This document shows positions 43,261 to 52,150 of a DNA stretch of 64,000 nucleotides, one piece after another (the stretch's first letter is position 1; every line of letters begins with the position of its first letter). The DNA is taken from assembly GCF_000729995.1 (NCBI RefSeq), contig NZ_JNFG01000011.1, positions 248,001-312,000 of the forward strand, read 5' to 3'. Both the position numbers and the translations under genes were made by a program. The notes beneath the pieces were generated by a model. The model ran no database searches and was not told where the DNA came from. It saw nothing but the letters and a program-made list of their open reading frames with translations. The stretch comes from Caballeronia sordidicola. GTDB taxonomy: Bacteria; Pseudomonadota; Gammaproteobacteria; Burkholderiales; Burkholderiaceae.

Positions 43261-44421
43261 TCAACTGCCCTGTCCCAGATTGGCGCGCGCGACCCGTTGG
43301 TACGCGGGTAACGCCCCATTACTTGACGCCATTCCACCGCCCCCCGGACCGTTCTGGCCGCGAATCTTGCCGCCTGAGCGCGGGCCACCTCCGCCGCGGG
43401 TCAGCGCCTGTCCAATCGCTGTCGCAAAGCGGCGCGATGCGACGCCTGCCACGAACGCGCCGAATCCGGATACGGTGGCGCCACCCGATAGCCCTGACGC
43501 CACGGACGGCAATTGCCAACCGACCATTGCCAGGAAAATCGCGGTCGCAAACATGCCGAGTGCCGCGCCCCACGCTGCCGACGCTTCCAATGCCGCCTGA
43601 CCGGCCGCGACGAGTGAGGATGCATTTGCACCGGGCGATGATGTCGTCACCTGGAACGGTGCGAGCTCGGTTGAAAAAGCCGTGAGGGCCATGCCCAGGA
43701 ACGCCGCCACCAGCACCTGCAGTAGGGCGTAGTTCGCGACCTTCGCGGTCCACGCCTCAAAGAAGCGCGCAGTCGGCGCGAACGCGGCGCAGGCAATAAA
43801 GATCGGTCCGAGCCCGAGCACCAGATCGAGCAGCATGCGGCCCATCACGACCTCGAACGCGAGCACGATCAGGAAAATTGCGCCGCCAATCGCTGCCACG
43901 AACCCGCACACCGTGTCGCCAATGGCGGCGGCAATCCCGCTGGGGCTGAACGCCTCGTGCGTGGCCTTCTCCGAGTAAGCGTCCAGCACGAGATCGATCT
44001 GCTGGTCATAGCAGTCGAGCGTCTGGTAGATGCTGTTGGCGCTCGCCGCCGTCACGCTGCTGCCGCTGAGCGACCCGCATCCGGGATTGCCGCCACCCGT
44101 CGTATTGGCCGCGTTCTGAATCGTCTGGGCGAGGCCCGACGTCGCGCCGCTCACCGCGGCCACGACCTGCTCCTGATAGATGCCGCTTCCGAGTGCAAAC
44201 GCGAGGATGGCGGCGACCTTGAGCCCACGCCATGCGAAGGCCGGCACCGCCTCGTGCGCCTCGCCCCGCACGATCGCCAGACCATAGGCAATGACCCAGA
44301 TCGTGACGGCCGTGGTCGCGACTGGAACGAGTGCGCTGGCGAGAGCCGACGACACGTTCGTCACGTAGGTCGACATGCCGTTTTCGAGCGTGCCGCCGAT
44401 CGCGCTAAAGAGGCCGCTCAT
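43261..44421 (-). CDS. virB6: T4SS polytopic membrane protein VirB6/TrbL
   Basis: 386 residues from ATG 44421, which has GGGAGGTG six bases upstream. Five or more hydrophobic segments between about 25 and 330 (e.g. ALVPVATTAVTIWVIAYGLAIV, AAIGGAIFLIVLAFEVVMG, MLLDLVLGLGPIFIACAAF) and the central periplasmic loop fit VirB6/TrbL, part of the inner-membrane translocon. The Gly/Arg-rich tail is cytoplasmic. The start overlaps the VirB4 stop (ATGA). Confidence 0.88.
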   Translation of the reverse strand: MSGLFSAIGGTLENGMSTYVTNVSSALASALVPVATTAVTIWVIAYGLAIVRGEAHEAVPAFAWRGLKVAAILAFALGSGIYQEQVVAAVSGATSGLAQTIQNAANTTGGGNPGCGSLSGSSVTAASANSIYQTLDCYDQQIDLVLDAYSEKATHEAFSPSGIAAAIGDTVCGFVAAIGGAIFLIVLAFEVVMGRMLLDLVLGLGPIFIACAAFAPTARFFEAWTAKVANYALLQVLVAAFLGMALTAFSTELAPFQVTTSSPGANASSLVAAGQAALEASAAWGAALGMFATAIFLAMVGWQLPSVASGLSGGATVSGFGAFVAGVASRRFATAIGQALTRGGGGPRSGGKIRGQNGPGGGGMASSNGALPAYQRVARANLGQGS

Positions 44422-46856
44422 CGCACACCTCCCTTCTGCGCCGCGCGACGTTTTGCAAGTTCGGCGTGGAAGACTGGCAGCCACACATCGGGGTCGTCCC
44501 CGACCTGCGCGCGAATCGTATCGAGCAGCTCCACGTTATCGGTCGTGCCGGACAGCACATCAAGCACATCGCCCAGCCCCGCGAGATCGAGCCGGCCGAT
44601 GGCCGAACGATGGCCCTGCTTGACGAGAAACATGCGGCTGTTCTCACCAAGATTGCGGACAATGTTGAACTCGGCCTCGGTAAGCTTGAAGCCGTGCACG
44701 TAATCATCGAAGTCTGCCCGCGGGTTCGGCAGGAAGAAGAACGTCGCGCTTTGTTCGATCAGTGCGCGCGCGATATCGCTGCGCAGCACGTCAGCCGGGG
44801 ACTGTGTGTCGAAAATTCCCAAGCCGTTTTGCTTGCGGATCGTCTTTTGCTTATTCTTCGCGAAGTCCGTGAAGACGGGGTCACCGAGCCGTTTCCAGAA
44901 CTCCGTCATCACATAGATGAAACGTCGACCGTCGATCAGGCTTTCCGTCAGATGCAGCAGGTACATCGTGACGGGCGTCGACACTTCTGCATCGTCGAGC
45001 AGTTCGGTATCGTCAAAACCGAAGAGACTCGCGCGCGTGAGATCCACGCAATCGGCTGGATTGTCGAGCACCCAGCCAAGCCGTCCGCCCACGCACCATT
45101 TAGCGAGCCGCGCGTGCAGGCTGTTCTCCCCCACATTCGGCAGCAGTTGCCGAACCATTGAGAGCCGCCGCAGCGACTTATCCATGCGGGCGACTTCGTG
45201 CACTGCGCGCGATATGTCGAGCTCATCCCTCGCGGACAACGGCGTACCCATGTCGACGAGCTTGCGCACGAGCCGCTCCCAGAAGTCGAGCACCGATGCG
45301 TCGGGCATCAGCTGGAACGGATTCAGTCCGGTCGGCTCACCTCGGCGAAATACCGTATAGATACCGCCCATCGCTCGGATGGCGATCTCGGTACCCCGGT
45401 CCTTGTCATACAGCACGGCGGTCAAACCAGACTTCATCGCCATGGCGAGCAGGAACAACTCAAGCACCGTCTTGCCAGCACCGGCCTGGCCGATGATCTG
45501 TGTGTTGGCAAGCGCCTTCTCGTCGGCCGAGTCCTGTTTCTCCGCCGTCACGTGGAAATTGAGATACAACGGCTGGCCGCTCGGCGTCTTGACGATCGTG
45601 ATCGCCTCGCCCCATGGATTGCCGTCGCGTTTACCCGTCGCAAAATTGTGCATGCTGGACAGGCCGCAGAAATTGCGGGACGTGAGCTTCGCCTCCCTTG
45701 GCCGGTAGCGCCAGTTGCCCGGTAACTGCGCGAACCACGCGGCGTCGGCTATGAGATCGATCAGTGCCGTCTGGAACCCCGCACCGGCCAATTGCGTGCG
45801 TGCCTTCGCGACATGCTTCGACACCTCCTCGGCCGTGTCCGCAAGCACCGTGAGCGAATAGTGATACTCGCCAAGCACGAAATCGCCGTTAATCAGGTCG
45901 TTGAGCGCCTGATCCATCGCCTCGACCTGGGAGATGGCCACATCCTCTCCAGCGATAAGCTGGTTGCGCTGCCGCTCAAGCGCTTCCTTTGCACTGGGCT
46001 TGTCGAGAATGGTGAAGCTCTGCGTCTCGATATATTCGAAGTCGCCGTACAGCAAGCCGTTAAGCATGCCGGGCTCGGTTTCCTCGGGATAATCCTTCAG
46101 GTCGAGCAGCGCAGCGTGACGCGTTGCGGCCGGCATGCGGATCTCGACCTTTTCGACGCCAACAAAGAGGCGTGAAGTCGGCAACGCTTCACGGATCGAT
46201 CCGGCGGGAACAGGCTCCGACTCCCAGACGCCATTGACGAGATAGCCGAGCAGTTCCAGCGCCGACGAGAACCGGCGGAGCCGCTTCGTGTTCGGGCTCA
46301 ACTTGCGATAGACCCCGAGCGTCACCGGATCATAGGGTTTCAGGCTTGACTCGACCTGCGCGGCGAGTTCGTCCATCGCCTTGAGTGCTTCCTGCTGGTC
46401 GCGCCGGATGTCCTCGCGCGTACGGCGAACGGCGCGGCTGAAGACGCGTCCGACCTTTGTGCGGTGGGGCCGATAGACGAGGGTCAGATAAAGCTCGTTG
46501 GCCATCATCCGGTACTCGGCAAAGCTCGCGTAGTAGCGTGTGGCGAGCTCCTGGCAGAAGCGATTCCCGTACGGCGTGGCGAAGTGGTCCGAAACACGTC
46601 GGCGCAGACGATGCGACCAGAGTGCCACGTGGCCGCCAGGCAGCGCCCGAACCAGTTGATTGAAGCCGTCGTGACGCGCAAGGATGTCAGCCGGATCAGC
46701 TGCTTCGAACGCGATGCCCGCCAGTTTCCAAATCAGCAGATAGTCGCCTTCGCGCGTCTTGATGATCCGATCCGTGACATGGGTCGAGTACGGGATCGTG
46801 TCGGCAAGCGCAACCTCACGATTCGCAACGCTGCCGTATTTCAGGTTGGCCGGCAT
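44418..46856 (-). CDS. virB4: T4SS ATPase VirB4
   Basis: 812 residues from ATG 46856, with GAGGAGG eight bases upstream and one base after the VirB3 stop. N-terminal CagE/TrbE-VirB4 domain (about 1-400); Walker A in QIIGQAGAGKTVLELF near 455; Walker B-like segment RRFIYVMTEFWKRLGD with the Walker B Asp replaced by Thr-Glu. A distinctive FDDTELLDD and NGLGIFDTQSPADV follow. It is the largest energising ATPase of the transfer apparatus. Length is normal. Confidence 0.93.
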   Translation of the reverse strand: MPANLKYGSVANREVALADTIPYSTHVTDRIIKTREGDYLLIWKLAGIAFEAADPADILARHDGFNQLVRALPGGHVALWSHRLRRRVSDHFATPYGNRFCQELATRYYASFAEYRMMANELYLTLVYRPHRTKVGRVFSRAVRRTREDIRRDQQEALKAMDELAAQVESSLKPYDPVTLGVYRKLSPNTKRLRRFSSALELLGYLVNGVWESEPVPAGSIREALPTSRLFVGVEKVEIRMPAATRHAALLDLKDYPEETEPGMLNGLLYGDFEYIETQSFTILDKPSAKEALERQRNQLIAGEDVAISQVEAMDQALNDLINGDFVLGEYHYSLTVLADTAEEVSKHVAKARTQLAGAGFQTALIDLIADAAWFAQLPGNWRYRPREAKLTSRNFCGLSSMHNFATGKRDGNPWGEAITIVKTPSGQPLYLNFHVTAEKQDSADEKALANTQIIGQAGAGKTVLELFLLAMAMKSGLTAVLYDKDRGTEIAIRAMGGIYTVFRRGEPTGLNPFQLMPDASVLDFWERLVRKLVDMGTPLSARDELDISRAVHEVARMDKSLRRLSMVRQLLPNVGENSLHARLAKWCVGGRLGWVLDNPADCVDLTRASLFGFDDTELLDDAEVSTPVTMYLLHLTESLIDGRRFIYVMTEFWKRLGDPVFTDFAKNKQKTIRKQNGLGIFDTQSPADVLRSDIARALIEQSATFFFLPNPRADFDDYVHGFKLTEAEFNIVRNLGENSRMFLVKQGHRSAIGRLDLAGLGDVLDVLSGTTDNVELLDTIRAQVGDDPDVWLPVFHAELAKRRAAQKGGVR

Positions 46857-46857
46857 G

Positions 46858-47214
46858 TTACGCCCTCCTCTTAAGGCGGACGGGCAGATAGGCATGGCTG
46901 CCCCAGAAGCGACGGTTGCGCTGGCGGAAGACCAACCGCAGGCGCAGTGCGTATTGCGCGAGACGCTGATCATCGCGGCGGGTGATGATGCGCATCGCAA
47001 CGAACATTGGAAATATCAAGAACAGCAGTCCGACGCCAAGCGGCGGACTCGCGAGCAGCGCCCAGATGGCTGGAATTAGCATGCCGCCGCCAACGATGAG
47101 GAATGGCACGAGTGGTACGCCCCAGAGCATCGCCGGGCGCGTACAGCCCTTAAAGACGGGATCCCTAAGTGGGTTGGTAAGTGAGTTCATAAGCGGGTTC
47201 ATGAGCGGATTCAT
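46858..47214 (-). CDS. virB3: T4SS membrane protein VirB3
   Basis: 118 residues; two closely spaced membrane helices (about 32-80, GVPLVPFLIVGGGMLIPAIW and LGVGLLFLIFPMFVAMRI) and a basic C-terminus fit VirB3. The N-terminus is odd: the first 48 bases are four tandem 12-base units encoding MNPL, MNPL, MNSL and TNPL before the conserved DPVFKGCTRPAM. The first three units each supply an in-frame ATG. Neither the first nor the later ATGs have a strong ribosome binding site. Confidence 0.9.
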   Translation of the reverse strand: MNPLMNPLMNSLTNPLRDPVFKGCTRPAMLWGVPLVPFLIVGGGMLIPAIWALLASPPLGVGLLFLIFPMFVAMRIITRRDDQRLAQYALRLRLVFRQRNRRFWGSHAYLPVRLKRRA

Positions 47215-47230
47215 GATTCGTTGCCCCGGA

Positions 47231-47572
47231 TCAGGTCGTCGGAATCAACATGCCGGCGATCACAGTCGCGCACCCAACGAAGACCCCGCCGATAAACACG
47301 TTCGCGATGTCGCCGAAGCGGGCATGCTGGAACATCATCCGGAAGCCCGCCCAGATGATCGAGATCGAGCAGATCACGCCACCCACGCCGAGCAGGGTTG
47401 TCTGGATCGTGCTCAGGAGCGTGTTAACTTGGGACAGTTGTGCCCAGGCAGGAGAAGCCATCAGGAGTGCCGCGCACGTGGCAACGGTGCGCCGTATCGC
47501 ACGGTTGCTGCCACGAACCCGTTTTTCGGGGGACGAATTACCCCACTTACTAATCAGTGATCCTAATTTCAC
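47231..47572 (-). CDS. virB2: T4SS major pilin VirB2
   Basis: 113 residues with a long signal peptide (cleavage probably after SPAWA, about residue 44) and two hydrophobic helices (LLGVGGVICSISIIWAGF and VFIGGVFVGCATVIAGML) separated by a short polar loop, HARFGD. This is the standard cyclic or linear VirB2 pilin layout. It lies 16 bases upstream of VirB3 in the same direction. Confidence 0.92.
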   Translation of the reverse strand: MKLGSLISKWGNSSPEKRVRGSNRAIRRTVATCAALLMASPAWAQLSQVNTLLSTIQTTLLGVGGVICSISIIWAGFRMMFQHARFGDIANVFIGGVFVGCATVIAGMLIPTT

Positions 47573-47622
47573 GATAAACTCCTATCTGTTTGAAATGACT
47601 TTGCTTTAGTTGGAAGGCCGAG

Positions 47623-48279
47623 CTAGAAAACCACGGCGCTGCGGTTCAAATCACCGTCGGGTCTACTGGGTACGATTTCTGAAGGTTCCGATACCGGATG
47701 TCTGGCCGGTTGAGATCGCGCCGGCTGGGTAGACACCTCTGAGTCGACCGGAACGACGCGAATTGCGGTAATCGTTGGCACGACGACAGCCGTCGATGAC
47801 CGCGCCACCGTTCCTGCGCTATCGACCACGCGCTGCACGTAACCGGTGCGATAGCCCGTGGATAAATTGCCACTGGCATAGCAGGACAAGCTCGCGAAGA
47901 GGACCGACTGCGAGTCACTCGACGTATCGGTTCGCGCACGCCGCGCCAGTTCGAAACAGCCCTGCAGGATCGCGGCGCCCGCTGCCAGGTTGCGGCATGG
48001 GTCAAAGGCGCTTTGCTCGCTCAATCCATATCGAGCCCAGTTCGCACGGTTGATCTGCGCGAGTCCTACGCTGAAGTTCCAGCCACCGGCAGCGAGTGCA
48101 TGCGTCGTAGCCACCGCCTCGGCCAAGCTCGCCGGCTGACGCACCAAGCGGCCGCGCACGACGCCAATCGCATACGGGTTAAAGCCAGACTCGGTGCGGA
48201 CAATCGCCGCCATCGTGACCGGTGAAACCAGCGGCGCGCACTGCTGCGAGAGCGTGATGAAGTCGAACGGGAGCATCAT
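47623..48279 (-). CDS. virB1: Lytic transglycosylase VirB1
   Basis: 218 residues. It opens peptidoglycan for assembly of the transfer apparatus. The SLT fold is visible at about 20-150: IVRTESGFNPYAIGV with the catalytic Glu, then FSVGLAQINRANWARYGLSE and a YASGNLSTGY motif. No clear signal peptide. The C-terminal ~55 residues are a disordered tail. The start overlaps the TrbM-like stop by four bases. Confidence 0.92.
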   Translation of the reverse strand: MMLPFDFITLSQQCAPLVSPVTMAAIVRTESGFNPYAIGVVRGRLVRQPASLAEAVATTHALAAGGWNFSVGLAQINRANWARYGLSEQSAFDPCRNLAAGAAILQGCFELARRARTDTSSDSQSVLFASLSCYASGNLSTGYRTGYVQRVVDSAGTVARSSTAVVVPTITAIRVVPVDSEVSTQPARSQPARHPVSEPSEIVPSRPDGDLNRSAVVF

Positions 48280-48851
48280 TGGCCTCCGCCGCCGAAGTTG
48301 TTTTGCTGTTCGGTCTGCCTCAGAAACAGCGCGGCGGACTGCGACGGGTCATACGGCATCTGCGTGCTGCCTGCTCCGTAGAACTCTGTGATCGTGCGGT
48401 CCTGGCCGATGACATCCCACCAGACTCGGGTGTAGAGTTGATTGTCGATATCGACATTGATCGCCCCGGTAGCGCGGCACAGCAGTTCGCTTTGCTCGGG
48501 ACCGCCCCAATACAGGAAATCCTCCCGGCAATAGCCGCCGCTCGCGAAGGTGTCGGTCGCTGACGTCCCATGCGAGCCGCCTATGCCAAAAGCACAGGTC
48601 GGAAAGGGGTCACCGTGGCGCAACGCGCTCCAAAGCTTCTCGATGGGCGGCACAAACGCACTGTATTGTTCGGGTCCACCGGGATTGGACAGGCAAAGCA
48701 GCACCTGACAGCCCCAGTCGTCGGCGTACGCCGCGCACGGCGCAAAGATCGACGCGACGCCGAGCACCGACAGGGAAAGCGACCACCGGCGCAGGAACCC
48801 GCCCGTCGTTTGCGCTGGCAACACTTCCACTACCCATGTGAACCGTTTCAT
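48276..48851 (-). CDS. TrbM-like conjugal transfer protein
   Basis: 191 residues from ATG 48851. A signal peptide ends near PCAAYA. The mature N-terminus DDWGCQVLLCLSNPGGP followed by VPPIEKLWSALRHG and FPTCAFG has the paired-cysteine pattern I associate with TrbM-family periplasmic transfer proteins. The C-terminus ends in a Gly-rich tail. It is the first gene of the virB operon, directly upstream of virB1. The family assignment is by eye only. Confidence 0.7.
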   Translation of the reverse strand: MKRFTWVVEVLPAQTTGGFLRRWSLSLSVLGVASIFAPCAAYADDWGCQVLLCLSNPGGPEQYSAFVPPIEKLWSALRHGDPFPTCAFGIGGSHGTSATDTFASGGYCREDFLYWGGPEQSELLCRATGAINVDIDNQLYTRVWWDVIGQDRTITEFYGAGSTQMPYDPSQSAALFLRQTEQQNNFGGGGQ

Positions 48852-49183
48852 GATCGGCTTCCATCCATGCAACACCGACGTGTGCAAACGGAAGCGGGAA
48901 AAAGGAACCCGCGGCGCCGGGAGGCTGACCGCGGGCTCAAGGGGGATCAGTCGGGAGGAACAGGAAGCCTGCGAATGCAGGTTCCGGTCGTGATATGTCC
49001 TCTATACACGCATCCGTTATTACGTCGGGGCCGCTTACGCGTACTCGGTTGTACCCATCGTAGATTGGCACGTTGACCGGAACAGATTGTCAGGTTACGA
49101 GCGGAGCGATACTGTCGACACGCGAGTGACTTCCGTGGGACATCGGCTTCCGTTTTTCTAGCAGATTGCTAGGCCTTGCTACT
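48852..49183. promoter_or_regulatory. Transfer-operon leader region with inverted repeats, possible oriT
   Basis: 332 bp without a gene, upstream of the minus-strand transfer operon. A hairpin with CCTGC-GAAT-GCAGG core and GGAA/TTCC outer arms lies at 48963-48985. A perfect inverted repeat CTAGCA-GAT-TGCTAG lies at 49158-49172. Between them is an A+T-containing stretch with TCCTCTATACACG. This is the longest gap inside the transfer block and the natural place for the operon promoter and operators, and perhaps the origin of transfer. I could not match a known nick sequence. Confidence 0.4.
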
Positions 49184-49468
49184 TCACGATGTCCTCGCCA
49201 GCGAACTCGCTAACGCCTGCTTGGCCGATGCCAGTTCAAACTCATACCGACACCACGGATGCCTTGGAATCTTGAGTCGGCGGCAGACCACTTCACGACC
49301 GGCGTGCCACAGATACACCATGCGCAGCACATCCCGTTCACGCGTGGCAAGCCTTTGCCACGCCCGCTCGATGCGGGCAGCATCGATCGCATCATAGGTA
49401 CCGCGATTCGCATTGGCCCAGTTATCCAGGCGGGCGTCGAGCGAACGCCACGCGCGCTGCTCAAGCAT
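49184..49468 (-). CDS. Small DNA-binding-like protein downstream of AlpA
   Basis: 94 residues from ATG 49468, which overlaps the stop of the AlpA-like gene by eight bases and so is probably translationally coupled to it. The middle part RLATRERDVLRMVYLWHAGREVVCRRLKI (about 50-78) resembles a sigma-70 region-4 or LuxR-type helix-turn-helix. Otherwise not recognised. With the AlpA-like protein it may form the regulatory head of the transfer region. Confidence 0.6.
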   Translation of the reverse strand: MLEQRAWRSLDARLDNWANANRGTYDAIDAARIERAWQRLATRERDVLRMVYLWHAGREVVCRRLKIPRHPWCRYEFELASAKQALASSLARTS

Positions 49469-49694
49469 CGCGCGCCTCGTCTTCCAGAAAGGGGACACGA
49501 TAACCAGCGGGGTCTTCGAGAAATTGCTCGATATCCGATGCCCGCCAGCCAACAGCCCGCTCACCAAGACGGATCGGACGCGGGAACGTCCCTTCCTGCA
49601 TCCGTTGGTAGATGGTCGAGCGCTTCAGGCCGACTTCCTTTTCGACCTGGCCGCGTCGCAATATCGCGCCGGCCCCTCGCAATTGAACTGTCAT
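49461..49694 (-). CDS. AlpA-family regulator/excisionase-like protein
   Basis: 77 residues from ATG 49694, preceded by GGAGG at five bases; the longer upstream frame lacks such a site. The winged HTH of the MerR/AlpA type is evident: RRGQVEKEVGLKRSTIYQRM, then GTFPRPIRLGERAVGWRASDIEQFL. AlpA proteins activate excision or transfer genes of integrative elements. It is upstream of the transfer operon on the same strand and coupled to the 94-residue gene. Confidence 0.85.
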   Translation of the reverse strand: MTVQLRGAGAILRRGQVEKEVGLKRSTIYQRMQEGTFPRPIRLGERAVGWRASDIEQFLEDPAGYRVPFLEDEARDA

Positions 49695-49819
49695 TCCCAC
49701 CTCCGCCACTGCGCTTGAATAAGTTGCTGCACAGGTCCTATTCAAACAGCAGGAGGCACTGACGGACAATTCCGTCATGTCGTCGGAATGTCCCGTCGGG
49801 AAGAGAGTTCAGCACGCGT

Positions 49820-50356
49820 TCAGCGATGGCGACCGTCCGTGTCGTTGACCGAATCCGGCCTCAGGGCGGCCGCAAAGGTCTGGGCGCTGCGCGAGGCTTC
49901 GCCGTTGACCTGTCCCTTCAGGCCCAGCCTCTGGTCGATCGCACGGGCGACGGTGGACGATTTCGGTAGTCGCTCGGGATCCCACTCCGTCCAATGCTCC
50001 CGCATAACGTCGAATAGCGCCTCGAGCGTCCGTGTCAAGTGGGGAAGATGGACGATCACGCCGCTTTCGTGCTCGGGCGCGATAACGGGTTTGACGGCCG
50101 GTCCCGCGGTGTCAGCCACAGGAGACCGCTCCAGCTTGCGCTCGAGGTGTGCGGACCATACATGATGCATGACTGCTGTCCTCGCAATGGCGAGTTCCAG
50201 CAACTGGATACGTCGATCACGCCCTCTAAGACGAGCCGTCAGGCGGCCGATCAAGGCATGAGATTCCTCGGCTCGGCGCCGCGAGTTTTCAAGCTCGTGC
50301 TGCGCATCAGTCTCGTGAAATACCGGGCCCTGATTGTTGTTAGTCGATTCGCACAT
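49820..50356 (-). CDS. Hypothetical coiled-coil protein
   Basis: 178 residues. The N-terminal half is highly charged and helical (RRRAEESHALIGRLTARLRG), suggesting a coiled coil. The C-terminal half carries TRTLEALFDVMREHWTEWDPERLPKSSTVARAIDQRLGL, which looks like a compact helical domain. Function not recognised; its position at the right edge of the transfer block, same strand, suggests an accessory or replication-control role. The 50357-50607 gap to the next gene holds nothing I can name. Confidence 0.6.
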   Translation of the reverse strand: MCESTNNNQGPVFHETDAQHELENSRRRAEESHALIGRLTARLRGRDRRIQLLELAIARTAVMHHVWSAHLERKLERSPVADTAGPAVKPVIAPEHESGVIVHLPHLTRTLEALFDVMREHWTEWDPERLPKSSTVARAIDQRLGLKGQVNGEASRSAQTFAAALRPDSVNDTDGRHR

Positions 50357-50607
50357 ATTTCCCTGCCCTTCAGTTCTGCGTGATCATTCAACAGCGACAC
50401 GGACACAGATCACGGCGTGGCTCTACCGGAAAGCGCTAATAGCTGCCTCCTCGAGAACCGCCCCGACTGAGACTGCATTCCTCTAATCTATTAAATGCAC
50501 CACACTGAGGCAAGATTGATTATGTAAGCGCTACAAATATTGACCGAAGTACAGAAAAAATAACCGCATCCAACGCTAGGGTGTCGCAATCCCGAAGCTG
50601 ACGGCTA

Positions 50608-51027
50608 TCACCTCGATCCAGCTGCAATCTCATTCAGAAGGCTCATCGCTTCTTCGGCTCTGTCGACGGGGACGAGAATGTGATCATGGCAATAGCCTGC
50701 AATTGCATTGCAGGGGATACCGGCCTGAGCGAGCGTGCGACTGATCACCGCGATAAATCCAACTGCTTCAAGACTTGAATGGACCGACAACGTAATCAAC
50801 CGCGACTCGAAGGTATATGGCAGACGCAAGCGCTCTGCATCCGACCGCTCTACAACTGCAGTCAGGCCTTCCTCCTCTCGAACGGTGCAGAAAGCCGCCA
50901 GCCCAGCGGGCAAACTGAAGTCAATGAATGAACAGTAGACATAGACCGGCTGCGCCATGACAGAATTCAGGCTTGCGCACAGCTTCACAAGATCTCTTTC
51001 GCTCAACGGATCCTCCTCTACAAGCAC
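50608..51027 (-). CDS. ACT-domain protein
   Basis: 139 residues. The C-terminal ~70 residues (RLITLSVHSSLEAVGFIAVISRTLAQAGIPCNAIAGY, then HDHILVPVDRAEEAMSLL) are an ACT-type ligand-binding domain. A preceding half with QPVYVYCSFIDF and AFCTVREEEGLTAVV gives the tandem ACT_7-like layout. ACT domains usually bind amino acids. It is divergent from the desaturase-permease pair. GTG 51027 is the start used here; it may begin slightly upstream. Confidence 0.8.
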   Translation of the reverse strand: MLVEEDPLSERDLVKLCASLNSVMAQPVYVYCSFIDFSLPAGLAAFCTVREEEGLTAVVERSDAERLRLPYTFESRLITLSVHSSLEAVGFIAVISRTLAQAGIPCNAIAGYCHDHILVPVDRAEEAMSLLNEIAAGSR

Positions 51028-51205
51028 ACTGACGACCGTGCGGTCGGAGTGACGCTCACCCTGCTTCGTTTAGAAATTTTACACCCTGTCTTTAAATACT
51101 AAACCACCCCTCTCTGCCGCAACCGGAACCCTATTATCGAATCGTTCGCACTACAAATTCGGGCGTTAAGCCATGGGGGAACTCTGTTAATTGAGAGGAC
51201 CTACC

Positions 51206-52150
51206 ATGAGTTTTCGTTCATCTTCATCCGTTATCGCGGACCAGTCCGCTATGCATGCCGCTGTTGCATTGACCCACACCAGCTGGCAGATCAGCCCTCC
51301 TAGCGTTTTGCGATCGCTAGCCACCATCTTCTTCGATTGGGCGATTATAATTTTTGCCGCATGGATCACGTACCGGATCGGCGCATGCATGGCCGTGCTT
51401 GCGCTCCTCGCAATCGGAAACAGGCAACGAGCGTTAGGCAATCTTTTACACGAAGCCAGCCATCAAATCCTCAGCGCCCGGCGCAAAGTCAATGACTGGA
51501 TAGCCCGGCTTCTACTGGCTCCCCCACTCTTCAGCGACCTTACTCGATATCGTATTCAACATGCGCAGCACCATGCCTGGCTCGGCGATCCGGTTCGCGA
51601 TCCCGACTATCTGCCCCGCGCCAAATATGAGCAACGGCACTGGTTCAGCACTTATGCTCGCGTGCTCTGCGATCCAGCCAATTGGATTGCGTCGCTACTC
51701 GGACACCTTGTCGGCAAGCGACTCTCACTCGCGCAATGGCTCGCGATTACTTTGTGGTGGATTGCCTATGAAGGCATGCTCGACATGTTTGTCGGCATGC
51801 ACTTCGCGATTTTTTTCCTCGCCTTATGGATAGCTGCGAAGGCCAGTGTGTTTCACGCCATCACGGCCTTTCGGGAGATGATCGACCACTATGGGCTTGA
51901 GTCTGGAGGTATCTTTCTGCGTACACGTGAGACTCCGTCTCTCGGTCTCCTGTCGGTCTTAATCCATCCGCATCACAACGGCTATCACCTTACGCACCAT
52001 CTGTTTCCACGCATCCCATACCATCATTTGCCTCGTGTGCACGCCCAACTACAGAAGGTGTCGCTTTTCAGAAAGCGATCCATTGTCTGCGAGGCATACG
52101 TGAGAGGATCACGTGCTTGCGTGAACGGCTGGGGAGCACATCATGACTAA
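51206..52150 (+). CDS. Membrane fatty-acid desaturase-family di-iron enzyme
   Basis: 314 residues from ATG 51206, with GAGAGGA six bases upstream. The three histidine boxes of the membrane desaturase/hydroxylase superfamily are present: HEASH (about residue 83), HAQHH (about 119) and HHNGYHLTHHLFPRIPYHH (about 257-275). Two pairs of hydrophobic stretches (36-72 and 180-215) anchor it. The substrate may be a lipid or a small amine or amino acid. Its stop overlaps the start of the transporter gene by eight bases, so the two are coupled and the substrate of the enzyme is probably related to that of the transporter. Confidence 0.85.
   Translation: MSFRSSSSVIADQSAMHAAVALTHTSWQISPPSVLRSLATIFFDWAIIIFAAWITYRIGACMAVLALLAIGNRQRALGNLLHEASHQILSARRKVNDWIARLLLAPPLFSDLTRYRIQHAQHHAWLGDPVRDPDYLPRAKYEQRHWFSTYARVLCDPANWIASLLGHLVGKRLSLAQWLAITLWWIAYEGMLDMFVGMHFAIFFLALWIAAKASVFHAITAFREMIDHYGLESGGIFLRTRETPSLGLLSVLIHPHHNGYHLTHHLFPRIPYHHLPRVHAQLQKVSLFRKRSIVCEAYVRGSRACVNGWGAHHD

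Noticed and set aside
49158..49172. Inverted repeat CTAGCA-GAT-TGCTAG as a terminator for the minus-strand gene ending at 49184
   Set aside because: On the minus strand it is followed by a run of A, not T; kept only as a possible operator.
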